Below are positions 8,322 to 16,792 of a stretch of DNA of 64,000 nucleotides, in pieces. Numbering within the stretch: the stretch's first letter is position 1; each line of letters opens with the position of its first letter. The stretch spans positions 92,984-156,983 of the forward strand of contig NZ_JAJOHV010000003.1 of NCBI RefSeq assembly GCF_021129175.1. The letters are read 5' to 3'. The notes under the pieces are model-generated. The model did not search any database and was not told where the DNA came from. It saw nothing but the letters and a program-made list of their open reading frames with translations. The position numbers and the translations under genes are program-made. This stretch comes from Chromobacterium piscinae (GTDB lineage: Bacteria; Pseudomonadota; Gammaproteobacteria; Burkholderiales; Chromobacteriaceae).

Positions 8322-9202
8322 TCTCCCCGCACTCCGGCCAGGAAATTGGCCACCAGCGGCGAGTTCTCGTCGCGGCGGACGGCGATGCCCATCGACAGAT
8401 AGGCGCCGTCGTCGGCTAGCGGCACGTAGCGCACCGCCGGTATCTGCACGCATTCCAGCGGCGAGGGCAGGATGGCGATGCCGACGCCGGCCGCCACTAG
8501 GCCGATCTGGGTGATCGCCTCGCCCGCCTCCTGCACCATTTTCAATTCCAGCCCGTTCTGCAGCGCCAGTTGGCGCACCACATCGCTGAGGCCGGAGCCG
8601 GATTCGCGCGGATAGCCGATCAGCGGCTCGCCGGCCAGCCGGCTCAGCGCCAGCGCTTTTTCCGCGGCCAGCGGATGGGCGCTGGGCACCACCGCCAGCA
8701 GCCGGTCGCGGTGCAGCTCCTCCACCCGGATCAAGGGGCTGGGCGTTGGGCCGTTGAAACGGACGAAACCCAGGTCCAGCTGGCGGCGCTCCAGCGCGTC
8801 GAATTGGCCGGCGGTGAACATTTCGCTTAGCGTCAGCCTGACTTCGGGATAGTCCCGACGGTAATGCTGCAGGCTGTGGTGCAGGATGGGCGTCAGTGGC
8901 AAGGACGAGGTGAAGCCGATGCGCAGCTCGCCGGTTTCGCCGTTGGCGGCGCGGCGCACCGCGGCGGCGGCGGCCGCGCTGTCGGCCAGGATCTGGCGCG
9001 CGCGCGGCAATAGCTGTTGCCCGGCGGGCGTCAGCTCCACCTTGCGCTGGTGGCGGCGGAACAGCGGCGCGCCCAGCTCTGCCTCCAGCGCCTGGATCTG
9101 CTGGCTCAGCGGCGGCTGGCCGATGTGCAGCCGCTCGGCCGCGCGGGTGAAGTGCAGCTCTTCGGCCACGGCGATGAAGTAGCGCAGATGGCGCAGTTCC
9201 AT
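8318..9202 (-). CDS. LysR-type transcriptional regulator
   Basis: DNA-binding regulator of 294 residues: an N-terminal winged helix-turn-helix (FTRAAERLHIGQPPLSQQIQ, about 19-38) and a C-terminal effector-binding domain. It is divergent from the MFS gene at 9303 with about 100 bp between, the usual arrangement for a LysR protein controlling its neighbour. A near-perfect inverted repeat just upstream of its start (9203-9225) is a candidate operator. Confidence 0.88.
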   Translation of the reverse strand: MELRHLRYFIAVAEELHFTRAAERLHIGQPPLSQQIQALEAELGAPLFRRHQRKVELTPAGQQLLPRARQILADSAAAAAAVRRAANGETGELRIGFTSSLPLTPILHHSLQHYRRDYPEVRLTLSEMFTAGQFDALERRQLDLGFVRFNGPTPSPLIRVEELHRDRLLAVVPSAHPLAAEKALALSRLAGEPLIGYPRESGSGLSDVVRQLALQNGLELKMVQEAGEAITQIGLVAAGVGIAILPSPLECVQIPAVRYVPLADDGAYLSMGIAVRRDENSPLVANFLAGVRGD

Positions 9203-9225
9203 ATTGATATTTTAAAAGTATTAAT
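9203..9225. promoter_or_regulatory. Candidate LysR operator
   Basis: ATTGATA (9203-9209) and TATTAAT (9219-9225) form an inverted repeat with one mismatch and a T-N11-A core, in an AT-rich stretch between the LysR gene and the MFS gene. Confidence 0.45.
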
Positions 9226-9302
9226 CGTGGTTGAAATATATATTGGACTGAGGTTTTTCCCAAGCCTAAGCTGACGGTGTCGTTGAAGAAGAGATTGATG
9301 CC

Positions 9303-10550
9303 GTGTCCGTCCCCTCCGTTGCGCTGCAAGACAGCCAAACCATTTCCGAGCCGCCCGCCGCCAAGCTGCATGCCGGCACGCCGGCTTTCCGCTCTACCGC
9401 GCGCGCCATGTTCATCGGCGGTTTCTGCACCTTCTCCATGGTTTACGGCACCCAGCCCTTGATGCCGCTGTTCGCCCATGATTTTTCGCTGACGCCGGCC
9501 GCGGCCAGCGGCGTGGTGTCGATGTCCACCGGCGCGCTGGCGCTGGCCTTGATTCCGGCCAGTCTGCTGGCCGACCGCTTCGGCCGCCGCGTTTTGATGA
9601 ATTTGGCGCTGGCCTTGGGCGCGGTGTTGATGCTGATGTCGGCCTTCGTCGCTGGCTTTGGCGCTTTTCTGCAGTTGCGGGCGGTGTTCGGCCTGGTGAT
9701 GGCCGGCTTGCCGGCGGTGGCGATGGCCTATTTGAGCGAGGAGGTGGACGCCAAATCGCTGGGCCATTCCATGGGGCTCTACATCGCCGGCAACGCCTTG
9801 GGCGGCATGTGCGGCCGGCTGTTGGCTTCGCTGCTGGCCGATCACGTCGGCTGGCGCGGCGCGGTGCTGGCGTTGGCCGTGATCGGCTGCGTCGGCGCCT
9901 GGCAGTTCTGGCGCTTGCTGCCGGCCTCGCGCCATTTCCAACCCCGACGCCATGATTTCGCCCGCATGGGGCGCGAGTTGCGCGGCATGCTGCGTGACGG
10001 CGGCCTGCCGTGGCTGTTCCTCACCGCCTTCCTGTTGATGGGTTGTTTCGTCAGCCTGTACAACTATTTGGGCTTCCGCCTGCTGGCCGCGCCGTTCAAT
10101 CTGAGCCAGAGCGCGCTGGCGCTGGTGTTCTCGCTGTATGTGGTGGGCATCTGGTCGTCCGCCTGGGTGGGCCGGCTGGCCGACGGCCTGGGGCGGCGCA
10201 ATGTGTTGTGGATGATGGTGGCGATGATGCTGGCGGGACTGCTGCTGACGCTGGGCGACACCTTGTGGCTGCTGGTGCCGGGCGTGGCGCTGTTCACCTT
10301 CGGCTTCTTCGCCGCGCACTCGGTGGCCAGCAGCTGGGTGGGCCTGAGAGCCCGAGAGGGCAGGGCCTTAGCTTCGGCGCTGTATCTGACTGCCTACTAT
10401 CTGGGCTCCAGCGTGTTCGGCACGATGTCGGGCTTGATGTGGGGGCGCGGCGGCTGGCACGGCGTGGCTTCGGCGTTGGCGCTGGCCTTGCTGGTCCTGA
10501 TGGGGGTCAGTTTATGGCTGAGGCGGCTGCAACCCTTGCCGCAGGCCTGA
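9303..10550 (+). CDS. MFS transporter (YnfM-like exporter)
   Basis: Inner-membrane major facilitator of 415 residues with about 12 hydrophobic segments. The conserved loop 2-3 motif is seen as LADRFGRRVLM, with a second copy in the C-terminal half (GRLADGLGRRNVL), as expected for two six-helix repeats. The start is GTG 9303 with an AGAAGAGA stretch upstream. It is divergent from, and probably controlled by, the LysR gene. The protein resembles the YnfM/arabinose-efflux group; the substrate is unknown. Confidence 0.83.
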   Translation: MSVPSVALQDSQTISEPPAAKLHAGTPAFRSTARAMFIGGFCTFSMVYGTQPLMPLFAHDFSLTPAAASGVVSMSTGALALALIPASLLADRFGRRVLMNLALALGAVLMLMSAFVAGFGAFLQLRAVFGLVMAGLPAVAMAYLSEEVDAKSLGHSMGLYIAGNALGGMCGRLLASLLADHVGWRGAVLALAVIGCVGAWQFWRLLPASRHFQPRRHDFARMGRELRGMLRDGGLPWLFLTAFLLMGCFVSLYNYLGFRLLAAPFNLSQSALALVFSLYVVGIWSSAWVGRLADGLGRRNVLWMMVAMMLAGLLLTLGDTLWLLVPGVALFTFGFFAAHSVASSWVGLRAREGRALASALYLTAYYLGSSVFGTMSGLMWGRGGWHGVASALALALLVLMGVSLWLRRLQPLPQA

Positions 10551-10562
10551 ACCAGCAATGAA

Positions 10563-10590
10563 AAAGCCCCGCGTTGCGGGGCTTTGTCTG
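10563..10590. terminator. Bidirectional terminator between the MFS gene and mnmA
   Basis: AAAGCCCCGC and GCGGGGCTTT form a 10-bp stem with a 3-nt loop, flanked by A-run and T-run, serving the two convergent genes. Confidence 0.88.
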
Positions 10591-10597
10591 TCGGGGC

Positions 10598-11674
10598 TTA
10601 GCGGATGATGCCGCCGCCCAGGCAGATGTCGCCGTGGTAGAGCACGGCCGATTGGCCGGGGGTGACCGCCCATTGCTTTTCCGTGAAGGTAAGCGTGGCC
10701 TGGCCGTCGACGATGGGCGACAGCGAACAGGCGGCGTCCGCCATCCGGTAGCGGTTCTTGGCGCTGTATTCGCCAGGCTGCGGCGCGTCCGGCAGCGTCC
10801 AACTGAGGTCGGCCATCGCCAGCGTCGGCTTCAGCAGCAGCGGGTGGTCGTGGCCCTGGACCACAATCAGCCTGTTGGCCGGGATATCCTTGCCGGCGAC
10901 GAACCACGGCTCGCCGTTGCCGTCGCGCGAACCGCCTATGGTCAGGCCCTTGCGCTGGCCCAGCGTGTAGTACATCAGGCCGATGTGCTCGCCCACCACC
11001 TTGCCGTCCGGCGTCACCATCTGGCCGGGCGAGGTGGGCAGGTAGCGCTTCAGGAATTCGCGGAACGGGCGTTCGCCGATGAAGCAGATGCCGGTGGAGT
11101 CCTTCTTGGCCGCGGTCGGCAGGCCGGCCTGTTCGGCCAGCTGGCGGACTTCTGTCTTGCGGATGTCGCCCAGCGGGAAGATGGCCTTGGCCAGTTGATG
11201 CTGCTGCAGGCGGTACAGGAAGTAGCTCTGGTCTTTGGTGTGGTCCACCGCCTTCATCAGGTAGTGGGTGCCGTCCTGTTCCAGCTTGCGGGCGTAGTGG
11301 CCGGTGGCGATGCAGTCGGCGCCCAGCTCCATCGCGTAGTCGAGGAAGGCCTTGAACTTGATTTCGGCGTTGCACAGCACGTCCGGGTTCGGCGTGCGGC
11401 CGGCCGAGTATTCCTTCAGGAAGTACGAGAACACGCGGTCCTTGTATTCCTTGGCGAAGTTGACGATTTCCATGTCGATGCCGACGATGTCGGCCACGCT
11501 CATCGCGTCCAGCGCGTCCTGCTTGATCGAGCAGTATTCGTCGTCGTTGTCGTCTTCCCAGTTCTGCATGAACACGCCGATCACTTCATGGCCTTGCTGC
11601 TTCAGCAGCCAGGCGGTCACCGACGAATCCACGCCGCCGGACATGCCGACGACTATGCGTTTCTTACCCGTCAC
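10598..11674 (-). CDS. mnmA: tRNA-specific 2-thiouridylase MnmA
   Basis: ATP-dependent enzyme that thiolates U34 of tRNAs for Lys, Glu and Gln. The protein has 358 residues. It shows the PP-loop SGGVDSS (12-18) and the two catalytic cysteines, Cys101 (DVLCNAE) and Cys197 (STGICFIG), matching the known pair. The start is GTG 11674, preceded by AAGGAAGG; an upstream extension to 11884 would add 70 unrelated residues. The GTGA overlap with the stop of the exported-protein gene at 11671 indicates translational coupling. Confidence 0.94.
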   Translation of the reverse strand: MTGKKRIVVGMSGGVDSSVTAWLLKQQGHEVIGVFMQNWEDDNDDEYCSIKQDALDAMSVADIVGIDMEIVNFAKEYKDRVFSYFLKEYSAGRTPNPDVLCNAEIKFKAFLDYAMELGADCIATGHYARKLEQDGTHYLMKAVDHTKDQSYFLYRLQQHQLAKAIFPLGDIRKTEVRQLAEQAGLPTAAKKDSTGICFIGERPFREFLKRYLPTSPGQMVTPDGKVVGEHIGLMYYTLGQRKGLTIGGSRDGNGEPWFVAGKDIPANRLIVVQGHDHPLLLKPTLAMADLSWTLPDAPQPGEYSAKNRYRMADAACSLSPIVDGQATLTFTEKQWAVTPGQSAVLYHGDICLGGGIIR

Positions 11675-12264
11675 GGGGCGTTTCCTTCCTTGCTTTTGCT
11701 TGCCTGTCTGACAGGCTCGGATACGGCCGGGGGCTCGTATCCCGTCATCCAAATTGAAAGGGGAACCACCACGGGCGGTTCCCCGAAATCCTTGAACCAG
11801 GTGTCCACCGCCCAATCCTGATTGGCGGCGTTGTCGTGCAGCACGCCGGTGTAGTGCAGATCCAGAATCCACGGCGCCCGCCATTCAGGTGGCGCCGCGC
11901 GGTGGAATTTCAACCATCCCTGCCGCTGCAGGTAGTTGAGGAAAGTGGTGACGTTGCTGCTGTGGTCCACGCAGTCCATCCGGCCTTGAGCCGGGCCGTC
12001 GCGGAAATTGCCGCCTTTGTCCTGCCAGATCGGCGTGTCGCGCGCGGCGATGCGATACAGCGTCAGAACGGCGTCGGCCACCGCTTCGCGCTCGGACGCG
12101 GCGGAGTCGGATCGGCTCATGCGCGCGGCCAGCCAGTCATGCTCCTCGTCGGAGATGTCGAATTGGGCGTGCCTGGAACATCCGTAATGATAACAGATGT
12201 TTAGCCCGTCGGCGCGCGCGGCGGGAAGGAGCAGGGCAAGCAGCAGCGGTATCAATAGTCGCAT
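11671..12264 (-). CDS. Exported protein of unknown function next to mnmA
   Basis: The protein has 197 residues with a clear signal peptide (about 1-18: [18 protein letters not shown]). The mature part has a conserved-looking block [23 protein letters not shown], followed by a Trp-rich region ([16 protein letters not shown]). I do not recognise a characterised family. It lies between nudJ and mnmA on the same strand; its stop overlaps the mnmA start, so all three are probably one operon. The Cys-x-x-His and Asp residues in the block could form an active or metal site, but this is a guess. Confidence 0.75.
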   Translation of the reverse strand: MRLLIPLLLALLLPAARADGLNICYHYGCSRHAQFDISDEEHDWLAARMSRSDSAASEREAVADAVLTLYRIAARDTPIWQDKGGNFRDGPAQGRMDCVDHSSNVTTFLNYLQRQGWLKFHRAAPPEWRAPWILDLHYTGVLHDNAANQDWAVDTWFKDFGEPPVVVPLSIWMTGYEPPAVSEPVRQASKSKEGNAP

Positions 12265-12286
12265 CGGACATCCTGTGGCGGGCGGG

Positions 12287-12754
12287 TCAGCGCAGGTCGC
12301 TTATCAGTTGCAGAGGATACGCGATGCCATTGCGATAGTCTGCCAGGCATTGCAGCACCACCGGGCTGCGCAGCCGCGCAGTCTGCGTGGCGATGTCCTC
12401 GTAGGCCAGCCAGTGCACGGCGACGATGCCCTCGTCCAGCCGCGGCGGGGAGCCGGGCGGGACGGCATCGCCGTGGAAGGCGAAGCGCATATAGGTGATG
12501 TCGCCATCCTGAGCGTCGGCCAGGTAGATGCCGGTGAGGCCGCGCGGCGTGAACAGCCAGCCGCTTTCCTCCCGGGTCTCGCGCGCCACCGCTTGCAGCA
12601 GCGTCTCGCCGCGCTCCAGATGGCCGGCGGGCTGGTTGAGCCGCAGGCCGTCCGGCGTTTCCTCCTCGATCATCAGGAAGCGGCCGTCGCGCTCGATGAT
12701 GGCGGCGACTGTTGCATTTGGCTTCCACTGACGCGCTTTGTTATTGACAATCAT
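12287..12754 (-). CDS. nudJ: Nudix phosphatase NudJ
   Basis: Nudix hydrolase of 155 residues acting on nucleoside or thiamine diphosphates in the cytoplasm. The Nudix box is complete (GHLERGETLLQAVARETREE, about 44-63, then SG). The N-terminal segment WKPNATVAAIIERDGRFLMIEEE and the neighbouring mnmA match the nudJ-mnmA arrangement known from enterobacteria. The start at 12754 lies in the AT-rich spacer shared with bfd, so the Fur-like box there could also affect this operon. Confidence 0.87.
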   Translation of the reverse strand: MIVNNKARQWKPNATVAAIIERDGRFLMIEEETPDGLRLNQPAGHLERGETLLQAVARETREESGWLFTPRGLTGIYLADAQDGDITYMRFAFHGDAVPPGSPPRLDEGIVAVHWLAYEDIATQTARLRSPVVLQCLADYRNGIAYPLQLISDLR

Positions 12755-12770
12755 TCTTGTTTATTTCTAT

Positions 12771-12789
12771 GATGATGATAATTATTCTT
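12771..12789. promoter_or_regulatory. Fur-like box upstream of bfd
   Basis: GATGATGATAATTATTCTT matches the 19-bp Fur consensus GATAATGATAATCATTATC at 15 positions. It sits 26 bp upstream of bfd and 17 bp from the nudJ start. A second, weaker match is suggested around 12744-12760 (TTGACAATCATTCTTG). Confidence 0.65.
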
Positions 12790-12814
12790 GATTGTAAGCC
12801 AGAGGGGGCTTCCG

Positions 12815-13015
12815 ATGTATGTCTGCTTGTGCAATGCAGTGACCGACAGCCAGATCCGCCAGGCGGTTCATGGCGGTGCCACGCGCATGTGCGACCTGCG
12901 TCGGGAATTGGGCGTCGCCTCCGATTGCGGCAAGTGCGCCTGCATGGCCAATCAGATACGCAAGGACGCGCAAAGCGAACTGACCGCTTGCTCGGTGGCC
13001 CGCACCGCCGCCTGA
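12815..13015 (+). CDS. bfd: Bacterioferritin-associated ferredoxin Bfd
   Basis: Small [2Fe-2S] protein of 66 residues that reduces iron in bacterioferritin and helps release it. Cluster ligands are visible as Cys4 and Cys6 (MYVCLC) and the CGKC pair near residues 43-46; a further Cys follows in CGKCAC. The start ATG 12815 follows GAGGGGG. The gene lies behind a Fur-like box and 121 bp before bfr, so iron starvation should induce it. Confidence 0.93.
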   Translation: MYVCLCNAVTDSQIRQAVHGGATRMCDLRRELGVASDCGKCACMANQIRKDAQSELTACSVARTAA

Positions 13016-13136
13016 TCTTCTCCCAAGGGGGCAAGCCGCCCTTCTGCCAGCCCGCGAGCTGGCTGTTCCCATTTATGCCTTGAGCTATGCGCCTGCTGTG
13101 CCATAATGCCTGGACGATTTTTCAGGAGAATATGAC

Positions 13137-13613
13137 ATGCAAGGCGACAAGAAGGTCATCAAGTACCTGAACCAGATTCTCAAGAACGAGCTCACCGCGA
13201 TCAACCAGTACTTCCTGCATGCCCGCATGTACAAGAACTGGGGCTTGAAGAAGCTGAACGAGCACGAGTATGAAGAATCCATCGACGAAATGAAGCACGC
13301 CGACAAGCTGATCGAGCGCGTGCTGTTTCTGGAAGGGCTGCCCAATCTGCAGGACCTGGGCAAGCTGCACATCGGCGAGAATCCGAAGGAAATGCTGGAG
13401 TGCGACCTGAAGCTGGAGCTGGAGGCGCTGCCGCTGCTGCGCGAGGCCATCGCCTACTGTGAAACCTCCAAGGACTACGTCAGCCGCGACATGCTGGAAG
13501 ACATCCTGGAGAGCGAGGAAGAGCACGTGGACTGGCTGGAGACCCAGCTGGGCCTGATCGAGAAAGTCGGCCTGCAGAACTATCTGCAAAGCCAGATGGA
13601 AGACGCTTCCTGA
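13137..13613 (+). CDS. bfr: Bacterioferritin Bfr
   Basis: Haem-containing iron-storage ferritin forming a 24-subunit shell. The protein has 158 residues, the exact family length. The diiron (ferroxidase) ligands are all present: Glu18, Glu51, His54, Glu94, Glu127 and His130, and the inter-subunit haem ligand is Met52. This makes it a true Bfr rather than a plain ferritin. AGGAG precedes the ATG. It is followed by a strong terminator shared with the convergent DUF945 gene. Confidence 0.97.
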   Translation: MQGDKKVIKYLNQILKNELTAINQYFLHARMYKNWGLKKLNEHEYEESIDEMKHADKLIERVLFLEGLPNLQDLGKLHIGENPKEMLECDLKLELEALPLLREAIAYCETSKDYVSRDMLEDILESEEEHVDWLETQLGLIEKVGLQNYLQSQMEDAS

Positions 13614-13627
13614 TCTGTGGGATGCAA

Positions 13628-13662
13628 GAAAAAAGGGCTGTCGTTGCGACAGCCCTTTTTTG
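13628..13662. terminator. Bidirectional terminator between bfr and the DUF945 gene
   Basis: AAAAGGGCTGTCG and CGACAGCCCTTTT form a perfect 13-bp stem with loop TTG, with A-run and T-run flanks. Confidence 0.93.
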
Positions 13663-13670
13663 CGTCCGGC

Positions 13671-15272
13671 TTATTTCTTCGCCGCAGGCTTGCTTGGTTC
13701 CGCGGCGGGAGCGGAGGCGTCGATGGTTTCCTCGCTTTCCTCCCACGGCAGCGGCACCTTCTGCTGGTGTATGGTCAGGCCCTTGGCGTCGTATTTCAGG
13801 TCGGTGGAAATCTGGCCGTTGTCCTCCACCAGATAGCCGCCCGATTTCCATTGCGTCAGCTGGCTGTCCAGCAGGCTTCTGGCCAGGTCTTCCACTTCCT
13901 GCATGTTCGGCTGCTCTTCGGCGCTCTGATCGACAGTGAACAGGTTGCGGGCCTGGGTCAGCACCAGCTCTTCCAGCGTCTGGCGCGGCAGGCTCAGCTT
14001 GGCGTCGGCTTCGATGCGCTTGGCCAGCTGCGTGATGTCGTTCAAGTCGGCCGGGGTGAAGCCGTTGATGCCCAGGCTGCCCTGCAGCTTGGCCTCGCCG
14101 GCCGGCATCTTCAGGTAGAACTCGTTGATCAGCAGCTTGGGATTGTTTTCCAGCAGCGGGATCGCGTTCTTCTTGATGGTGTCGACGTATTGCTTGCGCA
14201 GCACCGCCGGATCCACGCCTTCGAACGGAATCTCGCTGATCGCCTTGTCCAGCTTCACCAGCGTCGGGCCGTGCAGGTGGTTGGCGGACACGTCCAGCCG
14301 CAGCGGGCCGTAGCGGTTGGCGTTGAAGCTCAGCTCTGCGAAGTTCACCTTGCCGCGGGTGTTGACGAATTCGTCCTGCTCGCTGGTGACGATCTGGTAG
14401 CTGAAGTTCTTCAGCACCACCGACGACGGCTTGAACTCGCCGGACGGATTGACGAACTCGCCGACGCGGACGCGGGTCATCAGGTAGATCAGCTCGTTCA
14501 GCTTGATGCTGTACGGCACGCTCTCACGCGAGCTCAGCTGCACATTGCCTATGGTCAGTTCGCTGGTGCCGAGCTTGATGCCGGTGTTGCCCGGACGCAT
14601 GTCGGACACATAACGCACGCCTTCGAACGAGATGCTGCCCTTGCTGGCGGCTTCCAGCAGGAAGCCGGGCGACAGCGCCTCGGTCTTGTATTCCTTGTAG
14701 CCGTTGGCGTAATCGACCTTGAGGTCGAAGCCTTTCCATTTCATCTTGACGCCGGACAGCGCCTCTTCGTAGTCGAAGGCGGGCACCGCCACTTCCAGCA
14801 GGCCGCCGCCGCCGAAGCCGATGCGGTTGGTGATGGCGATCGGCTCCTTGTCGCCGAAGAAGGTCTTCAGCGTCTTGCGGGTGGCGTCGCTCATCGCGAA
14901 CTCGGTGCGCACCAGCGCGCGGCCGGGGCGGAAGTCAAAGCCAGCCAGGCCCGGCAGCGGGCCGTGCTTGACGTTGTTGGTGAACTTGATCGTGGAGTTC
15001 AGCAGCGGCTTCATATTGTCCGGCAGCATGTTCTCGTACGGGCCGGACAGATGGCGGTTGAACACCAGCTCGGTGGTCTCGGTGGACGAGAACCAGCCGC
15101 GTTGATAGCTGTGCGATTTGACCTTGAACAGCGGCAGGCCGGAGAGCATCCGGTACTGCTCCTGCAAGGTTTCCTCGGCCTTGACGCCGGCCCAGTAGCT
15201 GGAGCCCGCGTATAGGACGAACAAGCCGCCGATGGCGGCGCCGGCAATGATCAGTCGACGTTTTGGCAACAC
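13671..15272 (-). CDS. DUF945 (YdgA-like) membrane-anchored periplasmic protein
   Basis: The protein has 533 residues, with a single N-terminal membrane segment (about 6-27: RLIIAGAAIGGLFVLYAGSS) and a long periplasmic part. The region after it (SYWAGVKAEETL, then FKVKSHSYQRGWFSS) is typical of the YdgA/DUF945 family. The C-terminus is low complexity (Ala/Glu/Lys/Pro). The start appears to be GTG 15272, with only a weak ribosome site. Function is unknown. Confidence 0.82.
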   Translation of the reverse strand: MLPKRRLIIAGAAIGGLFVLYAGSSYWAGVKAEETLQEQYRMLSGLPLFKVKSHSYQRGWFSSTETTELVFNRHLSGPYENMLPDNMKPLLNSTIKFTNNVKHGPLPGLAGFDFRPGRALVRTEFAMSDATRKTLKTFFGDKEPIAITNRIGFGGGGLLEVAVPAFDYEEALSGVKMKWKGFDLKVDYANGYKEYKTEALSPGFLLEAASKGSISFEGVRYVSDMRPGNTGIKLGTSELTIGNVQLSSRESVPYSIKLNELIYLMTRVRVGEFVNPSGEFKPSSVVLKNFSYQIVTSEQDEFVNTRGKVNFAELSFNANRYGPLRLDVSANHLHGPTLVKLDKAISEIPFEGVDPAVLRKQYVDTIKKNAIPLLENNPKLLINEFYLKMPAGEAKLQGSLGINGFTPADLNDITQLAKRIEADAKLSLPRQTLEELVLTQARNLFTVDQSAEEQPNMQEVEDLARSLLDSQLTQWKSGGYLVEDNGQISTDLKYDAKGLTIHQQKVPLPWEESEETIDASAPAAEPSKPAAKK

Positions 15273-15432
15273 TAGTATTTTTCTGAACTAGGGTGAAATG
15301 ATGCCCTATGGTACACCAATGCACCGGCGGATGCGCTCCCAGCGCGCTTGACCGGCAAATTTGGTTCTGCATGGCGGCAGGGCTTGTTATAGAATAGAGC
15401 TTTGTCTCTAAGTCGACGGACGCATCGAATAC

Positions 15433-16620
15433 ATGAACCTGAACTGGCTCAACGGTCTATTGGATCTGCCATGGTGGGGCAATATCGTCGCCGCCCTGAT
15501 CCTGACCCACATCACCATCGCCGCGGTCACGATTTTCCTGCACCGCCACCAGGCCCACCGCGCGCTGGACCTGCACCCGATTCCCAGCCACTTCTTCCGT
15601 TTCTGGTTGTGGCTGACCACCGGCATGGTCACCAAGCAGTGGGCGGCCATCCATCGCAAGCACCACGCGCGCTGCGAAACCCAGGAAGACCCGCACAGCC
15701 CGCAGGTGCTCGGCATCAAGAAGGTGCTGTGGGAAGGGGCCGAACTGTACCGCGCCGCCTGCAAGGACCAGTCCATCATGGACAAGTTCGGCCACGGCAC
15801 ACCTGACGACTGGCTGGAGCGCAATGTCTACAGCAAGCACAACGCCAAAGGCATCGTGCTGATGCTGCTCATCGATCTGGCGCTGTTCGGGCCGATCGGC
15901 CTGTCGATCTGGGCCGTGCAGATGGTGTGGATTCCGTTCTGGGCCGCCGGCGTGATCAACGGCCTGGGCCACTTCTGGGGCTACCGCAACTTCGAGAACG
16001 AGGACGCTTCCACCAATCTGGTGCCTTGGGGCATCCTGGTGGGCGGCGAGGAGCTGCACAATAATCACCATACCTTCGGCACCTCGGCCAAACTGTCGTA
16101 CAAGTGGTACGAGTTCGACATCGGCTGGATGTACATCCGCATGCTGGAAATCTGCGGCCTGGCCAAGGTGCGCAAGGTGGCGCCGCAACTGGCCCACGAT
16201 CCGTCGCGCCCGCAGCTGGATCTGGAACACCTGCAGGCCATCATTGCCAACCGCTACGCGATCGCCTCGCGTTACGCGCGGGAGCTGAAGGCCGAGTGCG
16301 GCGCGGAATTGGCCAAGCTGAGCCTGCCCGAGTTGCCGCAGGTCAACCTGCCGCGCAAGATGAAGGTGTGGCTGAAGCAGGACGCCAAAGACCTGCCCGA
16401 GTGCGACCGCGACCAACTGGCCCGCATCCTGGAGCAGAGCCACGTGCTGGCGACCATCTACAATATGCGCCAGGAGCTGACCCGTCTGTGGGAGCGTTCC
16501 AGCCTGACCCGCGAGCAATTGCTGCAGGAGTTGCAGGACTGGTGCGCGCGCGCCGAAGCGTCCGGCATCGCCGCGCTGCAGCGTTTCTCGCAGAATCTGA
16601 GGCAGACCGCGCTGGCCTGA
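15433..16620 (+). CDS. Membrane fatty acid desaturase (delta-9 type)
   Basis: Integral-membrane diiron desaturase of 395 residues that introduces a double bond in acyl chains. The three histidine boxes are seen as HRHQAHR (about 37-43), HRKHH (about 74-78) and HNNHH (about 211-215), with hydrophobic segments between. Beyond the catalytic part is an extra hydrophilic tail of about 130 residues (after about 260), which is not needed for the desaturase fold. The gene stands alone, with a terminator 25 bp after its stop. Confidence 0.88.
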   Translation: MNLNWLNGLLDLPWWGNIVAALILTHITIAAVTIFLHRHQAHRALDLHPIPSHFFRFWLWLTTGMVTKQWAAIHRKHHARCETQEDPHSPQVLGIKKVLWEGAELYRAACKDQSIMDKFGHGTPDDWLERNVYSKHNAKGIVLMLLIDLALFGPIGLSIWAVQMVWIPFWAAGVINGLGHFWGYRNFENEDASTNLVPWGILVGGEELHNNHHTFGTSAKLSYKWYEFDIGWMYIRMLEICGLAKVRKVAPQLAHDPSRPQLDLEHLQAIIANRYAIASRYARELKAECGAELAKLSLPELPQVNLPRKMKVWLKQDAKDLPECDRDQLARILEQSHVLATIYNMRQELTRLWERSSLTREQLLQELQDWCARAEASGIAALQRFSQNLRQTALA

Positions 16621-16644
16621 CGCCTGATTCCCGTTTTCATTGCC

Positions 16645-16676
16645 AACCCCGCATCCGACGATGCGGGGTTTTTTAT
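16645..16676 (+). terminator. Terminator after the desaturase gene
   Basis: AACCCCGCATC and GATGCGGGGTT form an 11-bp stem with a 4-nt loop, followed by six or more T. Confidence 0.9.
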
Positions 16677-16700
16677 CGCCCGACATGCCGTTAGAGTTTT

Positions 16701-16720
16701 TTTCTATATTCAAATAGAAA
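16701..16720. repeat. AT-rich inverted repeat upstream of the methyltransferase
   Basis: TTTCTAT and ATAGAAA are separated by six bases within an AT-rich stretch (16690-16760) unlike the surrounding GC-rich DNA. It may be an operator or part of a promoter region. Confidence 0.4.
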
Positions 16721-16792
16721 ATAAAGTTTGATTTCAAAATAGCTGAAAGAAATATAATGATGGCCTGTTGCTATTCGAGCGAGGTCATCGAG

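Noticed and set aside
8277..10319. Long minus-strand frame across the LysR and MFS genes
   Set aside because: It is out of frame with the clear LysR gene on the same strand and antisense to the MFS gene, with repetitive Arg/Ala/Gln composition; a shadow of high GC content.
11675..11884. N-terminal extension of MnmA to 11884
   Set aside because: The extra 70 residues overlap the exported-protein gene, lack similarity to MnmA, and the GTG at 11674 has a good ribosome site and gives the family length.
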